Counted from the stretch's first letter, positions 10,779 through 21,615 are shown. The stretch: 34,435 nucleotides of DNA from Schoenoplectus triqueter (GCA_964058805.1 CAXKVV010000552.1:1-34435); one strand, 5' to 3'. Notes: generated by a model not told the origin, from the letters alone. A program made the numbers and translations.

Positions 10779-13700
10779 ATGGAAGAGTACCAAGAAGAAG
10801 AGATTGTAAAACCATTGATGTTACCAAGAGAGATAGTTGTGCATAGGCAAAAACCGAAGGCCTCCCGCTTCAAGAGGGTTTGCGTGTTTTGCGGGAGCAG
10901 CCCCGGTAAAAAAGCAAGCTATCAGCTGGCAGCAATCCAACTTGGCGATGAATTGGTAACAAATTGATTTTTTACTTTTCAGATTTCATGATCTTTCACT
11001 TGAGGTTTTTGATTGGATTAATTTTTAGTTTAGCAATGGGATAATTGCTTGATTGTAGCTTGGTTGCGCCATCATTTAGTTCCTTCTCCAAAAAGAAAGA
11101 AGTTCAAAATTGTCTATGTTCAATTGTTCATTAATGATGACCTAATGAAAGTTGCGTTCAGAGAAAAAGAAAAAACTATAAGATGAAAATGTACCAATTA
11201 GAAAAAGAGAAGATAAAACCACAAGTTAAATAATGACTTTTTGTACTATTTTCAAAGGTTGAGAGGAAGATAGACTTGGTGTATGGTGGCGGCAGCATTG
11301 GTCTCATGGGGTTGGTTTCCACAGCCGTTTATAGTGGTGGTCGCCATGTTTTGGGGTCTCTCTCTCTCTCTCTCTCTAGATATTTACTGATGATGTACCC
11401 TGTGTAACATATTACAAGCAGGGTTTGTCTTCCTATATTTAATTGATAGAATACAAAGTTCATTGCCTAATTTTCCTTCTTGTTTTGCAGGATTATCCCA
11501 AAGAAGCTCTTGCCAAGAGAGGTAAGGAGATTATGTCATTTGTACAACTATATCTAACAGTATAAACTCAAAACATTGAAACTTAACCAAGTGTTTTTAC
11601 AAATGGGTAGATTGTAGGAGAGACAGTTGGAGAGTTGAGAGCAGTCTCCAGTATGCACCAAAGGAAAGCAGAGATGGCTCGATTGTCGGATGCTTTCATA
11701 GCACTTCCTGGTAAATTAACTGTCAAAAATTTCAGAACAAAACACTTTCATAAGAACTTTCATTCTTTTCTATTATTGGAGAAATGAAAGAATTAAAAAA
11801 AAACAGATAATTGAGCATTGAGACAGAATGAGAAAAAAGTAAGTATAGATGAAACTGTTTTTTTTTTAATTTTGGTTTGGTTTATACAGTTGATTAGTCG
11901 GTGCACAAGCACAACTGATTAAACTGTTCAAGATACCTATTTTGTACCAGAAACCAAAAAGGTGGGTACGGAAGTCAATAGTCCTGTCGTGTGCTTTAGT
12001 AGGTCCGTTATAGTTAACATCCATACAGCGTTAGCTCTTTAAGATTCTTCCATTCAAGTCAACAGGGACCACATGGCTTCTTAATTTTAGTTTACGGGAT
12101 TGTGAAAAAGGTGAGCTAGAAGGAGAGATCACTTGATAATGAATTTTTGAATAATAAATTTTCGAAATTAAAGGCTTATATGTATATTCTTTACTTATTG
12201 ATTTTAAATGTTGGACGCATTTCAATTTTTAATACAATTTAATTAGATTAAATCTAGGTGAGTTTAAGTTCATGAGTATCTTAATGAATTTAACTAAGAC
12301 CTTCATGAGTTTATCTAAAATATATAATTAATCATCTTTAAATTTTAATTTGTATTGATCATTAAATTCTTAATGTCAAAATATTATAAGATACAAAAAT
12401 TTTCTATTTTGTGAGCTTCATAAGAATTTATTTTGTTTTTTTTACGGTGACTCTAGCATAAAAAATAATGAAAGATTGCATATAAAAATATATTACTTTG
12501 AAAAATTCAACACAAATATTAAAAATTAAAATTTTTTTTATATCACACAAAATTTTGATATAAAGAACATATTGAACAACGTGAATCAAGATTGAGCAAG
12601 AATGAGAAATTATTAAGTATATTTTTTCAGACAACCTCACGATAACTTTACTATTTAATTATCGTTGGATTAAGCATTAATGATAGTTATATTGCAATTG
12701 TTCCGAATTATATAAAATACTTTTAAGAGTCTTTGATAAACTATCAAATGAAATTCAAATTATCCGTGCCTTTTGTCGTGCCAATGTTCAATTGTTCATA
12801 TTGTGAGGTGTTATGCCAACACAAAATTTCAAAGAAACTAGACTACAGCTAGAATTGTCGACAAATTTTGGAAATACAAATGTTATGTGCTTTAATTGTT
12901 CGGTTTATTAAATTTTCAATAGTGAAAACCAAGTATACAGTATTGAAATCGTTTAACCATCAAATCAAATTATTTCACCAACTTGAATTTAATTCGATTA
13001 ATGTCACATTTGATAATCTCTTCGAATGGTCCTAATTAGTCCTAACAGTAAGTATGTGGGATAACATGCTAAGCGCAATAATAGCAATGGAAATGTTGTA
13101 TAGCGTTTTTTAAATGTTCATTGGCGATGCCATGTGATTCCTGACTCAACAGGAGCACAATAAGTATATTTTGGGTTTTAACATTTAAAGCGTTGCCTTT
13201 TGGGTAGGTGGCTATGGGACATTGGAAGAGCTGCTTGAGGTTATTACTTGGGCTCAACTTGGCATTCATGACAAGCCAGTAAATTTTTTGTACTCACTAA
13301 CTCGTAGTTCTTGTTTAAAATTATCATTCTCTTAATGTTTAAAATTAATATTTGGAATGGACATACGTAGGTGGACATTATGTAGCTTTGACATTCTCTT
13401 AATGTTTAAAAAAAAGATTATATGACAACTTTGACATTTTTTTAAAGAATTCAGATAAATTAGATATACATAGATAGCTTAACAAACAAATTTATATTTA
13501 AGTTTTATTTGTTATTGCAATTAAAACAATTGGTTTTGAGTTGTTTATGTTTCACTTAATAAATTGTGAAACATGCATCAAATTTCATCATATTTTGAAA
13601 ATAAATATTTGTGGATAGTATGGATTTATTTTTCTGTTAATGGAGAAACTTTACACTTCATTTTATTTTCTTAGAGGCCAACAAAATTTTCCAAATAAAT

Positions 13701-14644
13701 TATAATTAAGCGATCCTCTCTCTTGATGTAATTTGTCTTTTCTCTCAAATGTAAATTAAGATTTTTTATTTTCATATATTTTCAATCTCTGTTTTACGTT
13801 CCATGAATTCAGACTTGTTTTCTTATTGAATTAATTGGGACTCACATAGACTATACTATTTTGTATAGGTTGGTTTACTAAATGTTGATGGATATTACAA
13901 CTCTTTGTTATGCTTCATTGACAAAGCGGTTGATGAAGGTTTCATCAAGCCAGCTGCTCGGCAAATAATAGTTTCTGCTCAAACTGCATACGAGTTGCTG
14001 TCTAAATTAGAGGTACCATACATTGCAAGTTTCTTAATTGGTTACTAGTATTTTGTTTGTGCGTTGCTACGGTGATGTCTTTTAAAAATATAAAAAAATA
14101 TATTTTAATGTGAAAAAAAAGAAAATAAAAAATAAAGATAATTTATTAATTAATATAAATTTCAATTATGAATACATAATTAATATAAAATAAATATAGA
14201 ATTAAAAGAAAAATTGATATTTAGAATTTAAGGAAAGTAAAAATCCATAATTGATGTCAATTAAAAAAACAAAGTAAAGCAATTATCTCCTAAATTATAC
14301 AGTATTTTGTGTAACAATTAAAATTGAGAGAAAATTATAACTTCAATACAAATGATTATAGAGATAATAACATTATTTAACAAATAACTCAATTTGATGG
14401 TTGATATTAGATCTAGAAATTAATAAAAGTTATGAATTATTACAGAATGAGAACACTTACATGCTTAATAAGAAGTAGAGTGAGATATTTCTCTATTTTT
14501 TTAGCTAACGATTTCAATTTCTTTCGTTAATTGGGATTTTTAATTCGGTTGCAGGATTATGTGCCAAAACACGATGAGTCAATGAAGCTAAGCTGGGAGA
14601 AGGAACAAATAGGATATGCTTCTAAGCCTGATATTTCTCGCTAA
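10779..14644 (+). CDS. LOG: LONELY GUY-type cytokinin riboside 5'-monophosphate phosphoribohydrolase, seven exons
   Basis: LOG enzymes release free active cytokinin bases from cytokinin nucleotides in one step, in the cytosol and nucleus. Exons: 10779-10955, 11258-11355, 11491-11521, 11611-11710, 13208-13278, 13869-14012 and 14555-14644. All introns are GT-AG and the joined frame is 711 nt including the stop (236 residues). Motifs seen: RVCVFCGSS (residues 33-41), [10 protein letters not shown] (68-77), MHQRKAEMA (117-125) and the family signature PGGYGTLEE (135-143), split by intron 4. The conserved Arg120 and the glutamates of PGGYGTxEE are present, so the enzyme should be active. The N-terminus has about 28 residues before SRF, longer than the roughly 10 usual in the family; Met14 is an alternative start. 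The C-terminus ends PDISR, resembling the LOG1/LOG3 group, but the paralogue cannot be fixed. Intron 4 (1497 nt) is the longest and intron 6 carries a Helitron. Exon edges come from phase and homology, not transcripts. Confidence 0.95.
11357..11376 (+). repeat. (TC)10 microsatellite at the start of LOG intron 2
   Basis: Ten TC units follow directly after the exon 2 boundary. The T of the donor GT (11356-11357) is the first base of the microsatellite, so the donor reads GTCTCT instead of GTAAGT-like. Confidence 0.9.
14045..14485 (-). mobile_element. Non-autonomous Helitron in LOG intron 6
   Basis: On the minus strand the element starts TCTCACTCTACTTCTTATT and ends GCAACGCAC...AAAATACTAG. It sits between host A and T (plus-strand A at 14044, T at 14486), as Helitrons do, with no target duplication. 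A second copy of the same family lies at 21616-22048 in the same orientation, similar along its whole length with scattered differences. There is no coding capacity. It fills most of the 542-nt intron and lies 69 nt before exon 7. Confidence 0.8.
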
Positions 14645-15036
14645 CAACTACTCATACGCTACATTTCTAGAAGAAGTCCATGAACCATCTCACAATTCAA
14701 GCCTTGATTTTCAAACTTCAACCCAAAGTGTTTTATAATGGATTTCTTGATTAATCGAACTTCCTTTGTTATATTTTAAAATTTCAAAAGGAAGTAGTCT
14801 AAATGTAGCCGTCATTTCCCCTATATATAAATACGTATATAGTTGATAGTTAAAACAACTATGTAAGATCTCACCAGTTCTCTCCCTCTCTCCCTCTCTC
14901 TCAATATAGTGTACTTTATTCAATCTGATCCATGATGAATTGATGATTGGCAATTAATTGTAGAATTTAGAGGTAAAATAGTGGTGGCTTGAATATCCCA
15001 CATGTACCCATAGATTGACAAGTAATGTACATAAAT
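14645..15036. other. LOG 3' flank
   Basis: This stretch probably holds the LOG 3' UTR and polyadenylation region. A canonical AATAAA was not seen close to the stop. A CT-rich run occurs at about 14877-14901. No other gene is visible. Confidence 0.4.
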
Positions 15037-15723
15037 GAGAATGTGTCTCGACATCCCTCCGAACTATCGGGTTCTAATAAGTTGACTTCTAACTCTAATC
15101 TTTTAATTTAGACATATAATCCCACAAACTACTCAACTAGTGATATATATACTAATTAGCTACTTAATGCTTCATTATGAGATGAAAATGATTAATTTAG
15201 CCTTATGCGTTTACATAATATTTAAAATATTTATATTTTGTGAATTTTTAATTAGCAAAAAAAAAATCCTCCTCTCTCTAAACAAACATAGACACTTGAA
15301 CATTTTTAGTACAAAATATGTTTGCTATTACACTTTTTTTATTTAATTTTTAATTTATCTTTATAAAAAATATATAGTTAAGTAAATAATTATAATTATT
15401 ACATCATTTTAGAGAGTTAAGGATTATTTTATGTAAAAAATTATAATCTTGTGTTTATATTGTTAGAAAGTTAAGGAATATTTTTAAAATTAAAAATTCA
15501 TAAAATATAATTGTTTGAAATATTATTCTATAAACACACAGGGGTAAAATAGTCATTTATCATCTCATAATGAAGTATTAAGTAGTTAGTTTACTGTCGG
15601 AGGGTGTTTGTCACTAATTGAGTAGTTTGGAAGGGGCTATTTGTCCAAATTAAAAGTTTGGAGGTGAACTTATCAAAACCTAATTATTCGAGGGAGGTGG
15701 GTGGGGTGTTGGAGCATATTCCC
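15037..15723. mobile_element. Mutator-like MITE with long inverted arms
   Basis: A perfect 9-bp direct repeat, TACATAAAT, flanks the element (15028-15036 and 15724-15732). A 9-bp duplication is typical of Mutator-like elements. The termini are inverted: GAGAATGTGTCTCGACA on the left and, reverse-complemented, GGGAATATGCTCCAACA on the right. The arms stay similar for about 170 bp, including ACTTCATTATGAGATGA-type text on both sides. The short frame inside (15140-15346) is AT-rich and not a recognisable protein, so the element is non-autonomous. Confidence 0.85.
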
Positions 15724-15732
15724 TACATAAAT

Positions 15733-16462
15733 TATTATAATTATGCTCTAAGTCTTTTAGATTCTTATACATATTACATCATCAAGATTTTTTTACTATT
15801 GGTTTAAATCTTTTCATCTACTTGGATGCAATGATTTATATATATTTTTCTCTCCTTATTTAAAATAATATGTGCGGTATACTTAAATGAAACCTAATAC
15901 TTTAAATGAACTAATTTTTCATGAGCCTTAATACATTAGCATGCCTTTAATTATATTATTCAAAATAATAATAATAATTATTATTATATTTTTAGCATTT
16001 AAATAACTATGTTTAAATATTTCTTTAATGTAAAAATAAATTAAATATATTTAAAATTTATATTTTTAATTATTCATTTAAGGACTATATTATTGGGGTG
16101 GAGTCCGAGTTATAACTCTAATATTAATTTAATTATTAGTCTTTTCGGAGATATCGCGGCGTCTTTAAATTAAGCTATAGTTTGAAGGTTCTTATTATTT
16201 AATTCAGATGTAAATCAAAAATTATAATTTTATGTTCCTCGTCTACATTTTTTATTATAACATGTTTCTCGTCATTTCTTGCATTTTCGAAGACATTGAA
16301 GCATATTTAAATGCACGACCACATAACTATTCATACGAACGTATATGTCAAAGAATGATCAATTCACAAAATAAAACAAAAAAAAAATCATCTCACTCGG
16401 TCGCTCCAACTGACTCAGATATATACACTTGTATGAGTCGCACTTTCTCAGCCTATCTCTTG
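15733..16462. other. AT-rich spacer
   Basis: No gene or clear transposon end is recognised. The sequence is AT-rich, with an (AAT)n-like stretch near 15965-15990. It runs into the target site of the next hAT element. Confidence 0.4.
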
Positions 16463-16470
16463 TCTCTACC

Positions 16471-18087
16471 TAGTGTTCTAAATTTAGACACGTCGTGGCC
16501 AAAAATGGTACGGAACGGTACTAACACGGCTGGAAACGAAACGGGTTAAGGCACGGTACGGGAACGGGAACGGTACTGTTTCGTGTCTGTGTCTTAACCG
16601 TGTCGTGTCCGGCTTTTAGAAATTTTGGTACGGCACGACACAACATGGTTAAGGCGTTAGACACGACACGGAACGGAACAGGGGGCACGGCACGGAACGG
16701 GACACGGTAGCAGCGACACAGGTGGCACGGATGACACGGGTAGGCACAGTTAGGCAACGGGTAGAAACGGGTAGGCATGACGTGTTTGGCGTGTCTACAA
16801 AAGACAACTGGTTTTAATATTTGTCTCCCAAAGTTGCACACAAAAATGTTTATTCCCCCAAAAATTACACTCAGAATCGTATATTTCACAATTTAAATTC
16901 AAAATCATAAAATAAAAAGACCAAACACCCTCATTCAACGGTATATTGAAGGGTAAATTCATAAAATTTTATGAAATTACCAAAATACCCACATCAACAG
17001 AAAAAATGACTATTTTGGACATGATAATGTAGACTACAATGCATCATATGATATCTCACCGTGAATTCCGCACATCACGAATGTTCCAATGGCATCAGGT
17101 GAGTCGTCCTCAATCATACCCCTTGTAACATAATTTCCAGTAGGACCTGAAATTGTTCCAGTGAGCAACGAAGATCCGAGTTCGACTGAATCTAGCAACA
17201 CCACCAACAGTAAGAGGGAGCGAGAACTAACCGGAGAATGCAAATGTTTGCAAACTCCGGGTCTGACTATGTCAACATAAGACTCGATGATGAAAATTTC
17301 AATATTATGCAATTTTGGCATCAAGTGAAAGGCGTATTTCCAATTTTAGCATCTATGACTTGCGATATTCTTGTTGTTACAGTCTCCATAGTAGCATCTG
17401 AATATTGTTTTAGTGTAGCTAACATGGTTATCACTGACAAAAAAATAAGATTATGTGAGAGAGTATTTGAGGCTCTAGTTTTATTGAAGGATTGGTACGA
17501 TACAGAAAGCAGACTTCAAGATAAGTCATGGATGTACCAAATTGATCAAGAAAAAACTAATGCATCAAGTTTTAATGTAACTAGTGAAGGGATACCAGGG
17601 GTAGAGGTGAACCAGTTCCATAAGAAACAATGATAGAAAGAGGAGGGATAATTTACAAAACATCATATGTTGAGAAATTTCATATTTTTATTGACAAATT
17701 TCATATTTTTAATGTTCCAAATTTTTAAAATAATTTAAATTTTAACGAACTTTGATTTTTTTTAATCTTTTGATTTTTTATATAAATTTATTTTTTTGAA
17801 TTTTTTATGTCGGACACGGTAAGACACGTTTAGCACGATTAAGACACATAAATACGACACGATTGGTCACGGTTCCGATTAGACACAACACGAATAAAAC
17901 ACAACACGATTAAGGCACGACACGCTAGACACGGTGTGTCTCATCCGTATCGTGCCTCCTTCTATCATTTTTGAGCACGACACGACATAAAAAAAATAAA
18001 ATAATAAAGGACACGATACGGTACGGCACGAAAACACGGCGTGCCCGAACACAACACTGTCCGGCACGACACGAATTTAGAACACTA
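16471..18087 (+). mobile_element. hAT transposon, internally deleted derivative
   Basis: A perfect 8-bp target duplication TCTCTACC (16463-16470 and 18088-18095) flanks inverted ends sharing TAGTGTTCTAAATT. An 8-bp duplication with TAGNG-type ends is diagnostic of the hAT superfamily. Both subterminal regions are dense in CACGACACG/GGCACGG words (about 16490-16800 and 17810-18080), including AAACGG hexamers like those bound by Ac transposase. Between them lies a broken transposase gene, listed separately. At 1617 bp it is too short for an autonomous copy. Confidence 0.92.
17089..17633 (+). pseudogene. hAT transposase remnant: N-terminal piece joined to C-terminal dimerisation domain
   Basis: hAT transposases cut and paste their element through a BED zinc finger, an RNase H-like catalytic core and a C-terminal dimerisation domain. 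Only the extremes remain here. A start at 17089 opens MASGESSSIIPLVT, meets a stop, then continues as a Ser/Thr-rich, basic stretch ending KRERELT near 17230, which resembles the region before a BED finger. In another frame, 17238-17633 encodes 131 residues carrying the dimerisation domain at about 21-88: FNIMQFWHQ, then FPILASM, TVSIVASEYCFS (the VASE..FS core) and VFEALVLLKDWYD. The BED finger and the whole catalytic core are missing, with a probable deletion junction near 17230-17260. The product cannot be a working transposase. The domain call is strong; the N-terminal reading is less sure. Confidence 0.8.
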
Positions 18088-18342
18088 TCTCTACCCTGTG
18101 AGTCGACACCCTTCTTTCTGCTTCTCGCATATCTCATGATCGGTGTGCGAACGACAAAACCTTACGTCCAACAGACAATAAATCAATCATTCTAATGGTC
18201 CGGGGGAGCATCATTAGTCTCAAGACCTCTTGCATCCTCCTCCAGCGTTTACTACTCTGGGGAGTTCAACTCCTCCGACTCCAACTCCGAAATGCACTAA
18301 TTTCCATGTTGTGTGCTCGCATATCTTGCATACCATCTGAGT
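18088..18342. other. Host sequence between two hAT elements
   Basis: This sequence is more GC-balanced than its surroundings, with CTCC/TCCGACTCC words around 18236-18290. It resumes after the next hAT at 19237. I do not recognise it; an old LTR retrotransposon fragment is possible. Confidence 0.3.
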
Positions 18343-19228
18343 TAAGGGTGTAAACGGATCAATATAGATGAATAATGTTCTTGTTGTATTCATAATTTAG
18401 AGGTGGCAGAACCCGACCCGATCCGATAAACCCGCCCGACCCGTCCGGATCTGAACCCGATCCGAGCCGATTTTTTAAGAAAGTCAAACAGACCCGACCC
18501 GACCCGAACCCGACCTGACCCGACCCGACCCGAGATCAAATGGCCTTCAATCCAATTGAAATCTATTAACGATCTGAAAAAACACAACATGTAAATTGAT
18601 CCGACCCGACCCGACCCTGACCCGACCCGACCCGGCCCGACCTGATTTCTTCCAGAAAGTCAAACTGACCCGACCCGCTCGACCCGAACCCGAACCCGAC
18701 CCGACCCGCCCGATTGCCACCTCTAATTCATATCCGTTATAATTTTTCGGATACGGATCCGATATTCGACGAATATCGGATATCGGACAGATATCGGATA
18801 TCAGACGGATATAAATACGAATATGGATATATTTCGGATATTAAATACAAATATTGTATGTATCATTGGAAAAAAATTGCATATTATTTTATAATAAAAT
18901 CATTAATTATAAAATTTAAATATTAATTATTATTATATTAGTAGTTTAAATGATATATGATACATAAACATAAATTAAATATAAAATAAATTAGATTTAT
19001 AATGAATGCTAAAAATCTAATTAAAATATATAATAGAAATATTTCGGATACATATTCAGATAAAATCGGATCGGATACCTTCCGATAATGTCGGATATTG
19101 ATAAATAATAGTTAAACAGTCGGATACGAATAGGTAAGGATCATACCGTATTCACATCCTTAAAAGAATTTCGGATACGGATCAGATAATTTTCATTATT
19201 TTTTGGATCAGATCCGTTAACACCCCTA
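18343..19228. mobile_element. hAT non-autonomous element (outer, interrupted)
   Basis: A perfect 8-bp duplication ATCTGAGT flanks it (18335-18342 and 19229-19236). Its ends are inverted: TAAGGGTGTAAACGGATC on the left and, reverse-complemented, TAGGGGTGTTAACGGATC on the right. Subterminal sequence is packed with CGGATA/TATCCG words (18740-18840 and 19040-19210). There is no transposase. A second hAT element (18398-18725) sits inside it. Confidence 0.92.
18398..18725. mobile_element. hAT non-autonomous element nested in the outer hAT
   Basis: The ends are TAGAGGTGGCA on the left and TGCCACCTCTA on the right, an 11-bp perfect inverted repeat. The flanks ATTCATAA (18388-18395) and ATTCATAT (18726-18733) look like an 8-bp duplication with one change, leaving two extra T at the left edge. 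The interior is an array of CCCGACCCGA-type repeats broken by short AT-rich text. There is no open transposase frame. Confidence 0.85.
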
Positions 19229-19368
19229 ATCTGAGTCCTTGATGATGTGTGCCCTTACCACATCGCGCTTTGAAACTTTATTATCAAGGAGCGCAACACT
19301 TAATATATGAGTTTCTAAGCTTGTTTAAGCTCAAAACCGCTTAAAGCGATATCAATTTCGACTAGTCG

Positions 19369-19532
19369 GGTTTGATAAGAGTTTTTAGAGTGCGGGTTTA
19401 AAAGACTTGATTTTAAAAAGATGAGTTTGACCATTTATCAAGCACTCCGGGGTTTGATAAGAGTTTTTAGAGTGTGGGTTTAAAAGACTTGATTTTTAAA
19501 AGATGAGTTTGACCATTTATCAAGCACTCCGG
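19369..19532. repeat. Two tandem 82-bp units
   Basis: Unit 1 (19369-19450) and unit 2 (19451-19532) both start GGTTTGATAAGAGTTTTTAG and end TTTATCAAGCACTCCGG. I see only a few differences between them, for example TGCGGG against TGTGGG. This is a recent head-to-tail duplication, with no coding role seen. Confidence 0.95.
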
Positions 19533-19557
19533 ATTCTAAGGGCCGGATATGAATTAA

Positions 19558-19671
19558 GATTTTTTGATCCGAATTTAATCGGGTTGGGTTCGGATCGGAT
19601 AAAAAAAATAATAAAATAATATAACACGACCCAAACTCGACCCGACCCGACCCAACCCATTGACACTCCTA
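19558..19671. mobile_element. Fragment (right end) of a GGGTCGGGT-type hAT element
   Basis: The text GATCCGAATTTAATCGGGTT through to CATTGACACTCCTA matches the last ~110 bp of the intact element at 27374-27751, in the same orientation. The left part is missing, so this is a truncated copy. Confidence 0.75.
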
Positions 19672-19717
19672 GTTATAAGTATAAATGCATGAACTTGTTA
19701 CTATAAGTATTTTTTAA

Positions 19718-19795
19718 GAAGGAAATAGGTGACAAATGGTTATTTTGACAATCTTAATAATGAGTTTTTGAAACAAATAAAATGAAATCGAATAC
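19718..19795. repeat. Solo arm resembling the neighbouring Mutator-like MITE ends
   Basis: GGTGACAAATGGTTATTTTG followed by ACAAT...AATGAG resembles the terminal pattern of the elements at 19849 and 33307 (TTGACAA...TTATTTTGACAAT). No partner arm is seen. Confidence 0.4.
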
Positions 19796-19848
19796 AAAAA
19801 ATATTATACTAGGTAATTCATTTTTTATCGAAATGGTATTTCATTTTA

Positions 19849-20214
19849 GAGCGGGATTCCTTAATAACTATTTATTTTGATAATTTTGACAATGAGTTTT
19901 ATATAAACTTATAAAAAAATTAAAAATAAAAAACTTACAAACATATTCGTACACATATTTGATTGCGCCTCAAATTTGGTGTAATTTGAGTATAATTTGA
20001 TATTCCATCAAATTTAAAATATTAAAATTATTATATAATTTTGATGGTCTTTCATGAAAGATCAAATGACACTCAAATTGCACAAAATTTGAAACACAAC
20101 CAATCCATAAATTTAAGAATATGTTGTAAATTTTTTTTTTCTATTTTTAAATTTTTCTATGAATTTATATGAAATTACTTGTCCAAATAAATAGTTGTCA
20201 AGAACCCCCGCACC
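19849..20214. mobile_element. Mutator-like foldback MITE
   Basis: A perfect 10-bp direct repeat TTTCATTTTA (19839-19848 and 20215-20224) flanks the element. The left end is GAGCGGGATTCCTTAATAAC. The reverse-complemented right end is GGTGCGGGGGTTCTTGACAA, and both go on to CTATTTATTT. The arms remain similar for roughly 90 bp. There is no coding capacity. Confidence 0.8.
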
Positions 20215-20224
20215 TTTCATTTTA

Positions 20225-21109
20225 AATGGTATTACATTTTAAAAATTGAAGTATTTTTTAGATGATGCATCAAGGACTCTTGTTTTTAAGCGTTAAAATT
20301 GTAAGTCACTTGATTTACGGTGAACATTTATAAAATTTGGTAAATATTTATAGATATGTATACTAATAATACATATCATGTTAATAATATTAAATTTTAA
20401 ATAAATTCCATTTTAAAAAATATCAAAATATTAGTTGTCAAAACATCATTTTTTGTTTGTTTAAGGCATGCCACGCTGATTGAGACATGGTTGGCGTCTT
20501 CTATAACGTAACATTTTGTTTGATGTCTTGTGGTTAAATGTCAAATTGTTAGACTAACGAACTTATCAAAAATGGTGTGAAATGAAGATTTTGACTTCGG
20601 TCACGTGTTTCTATATCTATCATAATTCAATGAGCGTGTCTTTGATGATGTTTGGCCGGAAAAGTGATCAATGAAATTAATCAATCGCTTTTTCATTCAA
20701 AAGAAAAGGAAAGAAAATTATTTAACCAATCTAGCCTTTAATATGTGACTTTATACTGTAGATAGGTGAAGTAAAGACTGTTTGGCGTTACAAGGACTTT
20801 ATAATGCCAATTGTACGCTAATTAATAAGGAGCCCTTAGTAGAACGAGAGTTAAATTATTTCCCGGGTCTTGATACGTGTATGAATGGGGATAAATTGCG
20901 GAAAGATGATAGTGAAACCTTAATAATTTAATTTGTGTAATACAATTGCTGGTCAGCTTGCCGACATTTAATTGCAGAAAAAATATTATAGTAATTGATT
21001 AAAAACATGGTGTGATACGTGTCTTATTTTCTATGATCTTTACACCGATCTAGTTTATAATACTCAACGGTCCATTGTATTATGTATTTTTTTCTTAGAA
21101 AATAAGGCT

Positions 21110-21111
<2 letters not shown>
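20225..21111. other. Unassigned intergenic DNA
   Basis: This is mixed-composition sequence without a recognisable gene, RNA or transposon end. It ends in a (TA)n run that abuts the next foldback element. Confidence 0.4.

Positions 21112-21145
<34 letters not shown>
21112..21145. repeat. (TA)n microsatellite, about 17 units
   Basis: An uninterrupted TA run lies directly at the left edge of the foldback element at 21146. It is the longest TA run in the window. Confidence 0.95.
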
Positions 21146-21147
<2 letters not shown>

Positions 21148-21462
21148 TGATTTTTGGTGCTTTATAAAAGAACGATTATTATTTTATTATTTTAGTAACA
21201 GATTTCATATCCTGCTCAAACAGCTGTCAATTTAGGTTGTTCAATAATTTTTTCATGTCAAAATCTTGTGAAATATTAAATTTCATAATTTTTTTTAGAT
21301 TTCTACTTATTTTTAAAGCATCCCTTGAATAAATCATTTTCTTATGTTAAATAAGGTTATTTTTAAAAATTATTGAGTAACTTAGATTGACCATTTACAC
21401 GTTTGAATATGAAATCTCTTATCAAAATAATAATCATTTTTTTATTTTGCAAAGCACCATAA
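21146..21462. mobile_element. Foldback element beside a (TA)n tract
   Basis: The left arm has TTGGTGCTTTATAAAAGAAC, GATTATTATTTTATTATTTT and ACAGATTTCATAT. The reverse-complemented right arm has ATGGTGCTTTGCAAAAT, GATTATTATTTTGATAAG and AGATTTCATATTC in the same order, then TTACTCAATAATTTTT against TTGTTCAATAATTTTT. It has arms of about 120 bp and no coding sequence. Confidence 0.75.
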
Positions 21463-21615
21463 TGCAAGCATGTGAATTTGGATAACAAGTTTGAAAACCA
21501 ATAGATGTATATTATTTTTTCGGATTTTTTTTGCAAACTCAATCATATATTAAACTATGGTAGGAAGGTCGTCGCTACTTAATTTTTGAAGTAAGTCATA
21601 TCTATATTTATATTA

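Noticed and set aside
16521..16889. Minus-strand frame of 122 codons with a Cys/Pro/Val-rich translation
   Set aside because: It lies across the GGCACGG repeats of the hAT left end; the peptide just reads the repeat.
17879..18195. Frames of 62-74 codons over the hAT right end
   Set aside because: These are repeat-driven, cross the element boundary and show no domain.
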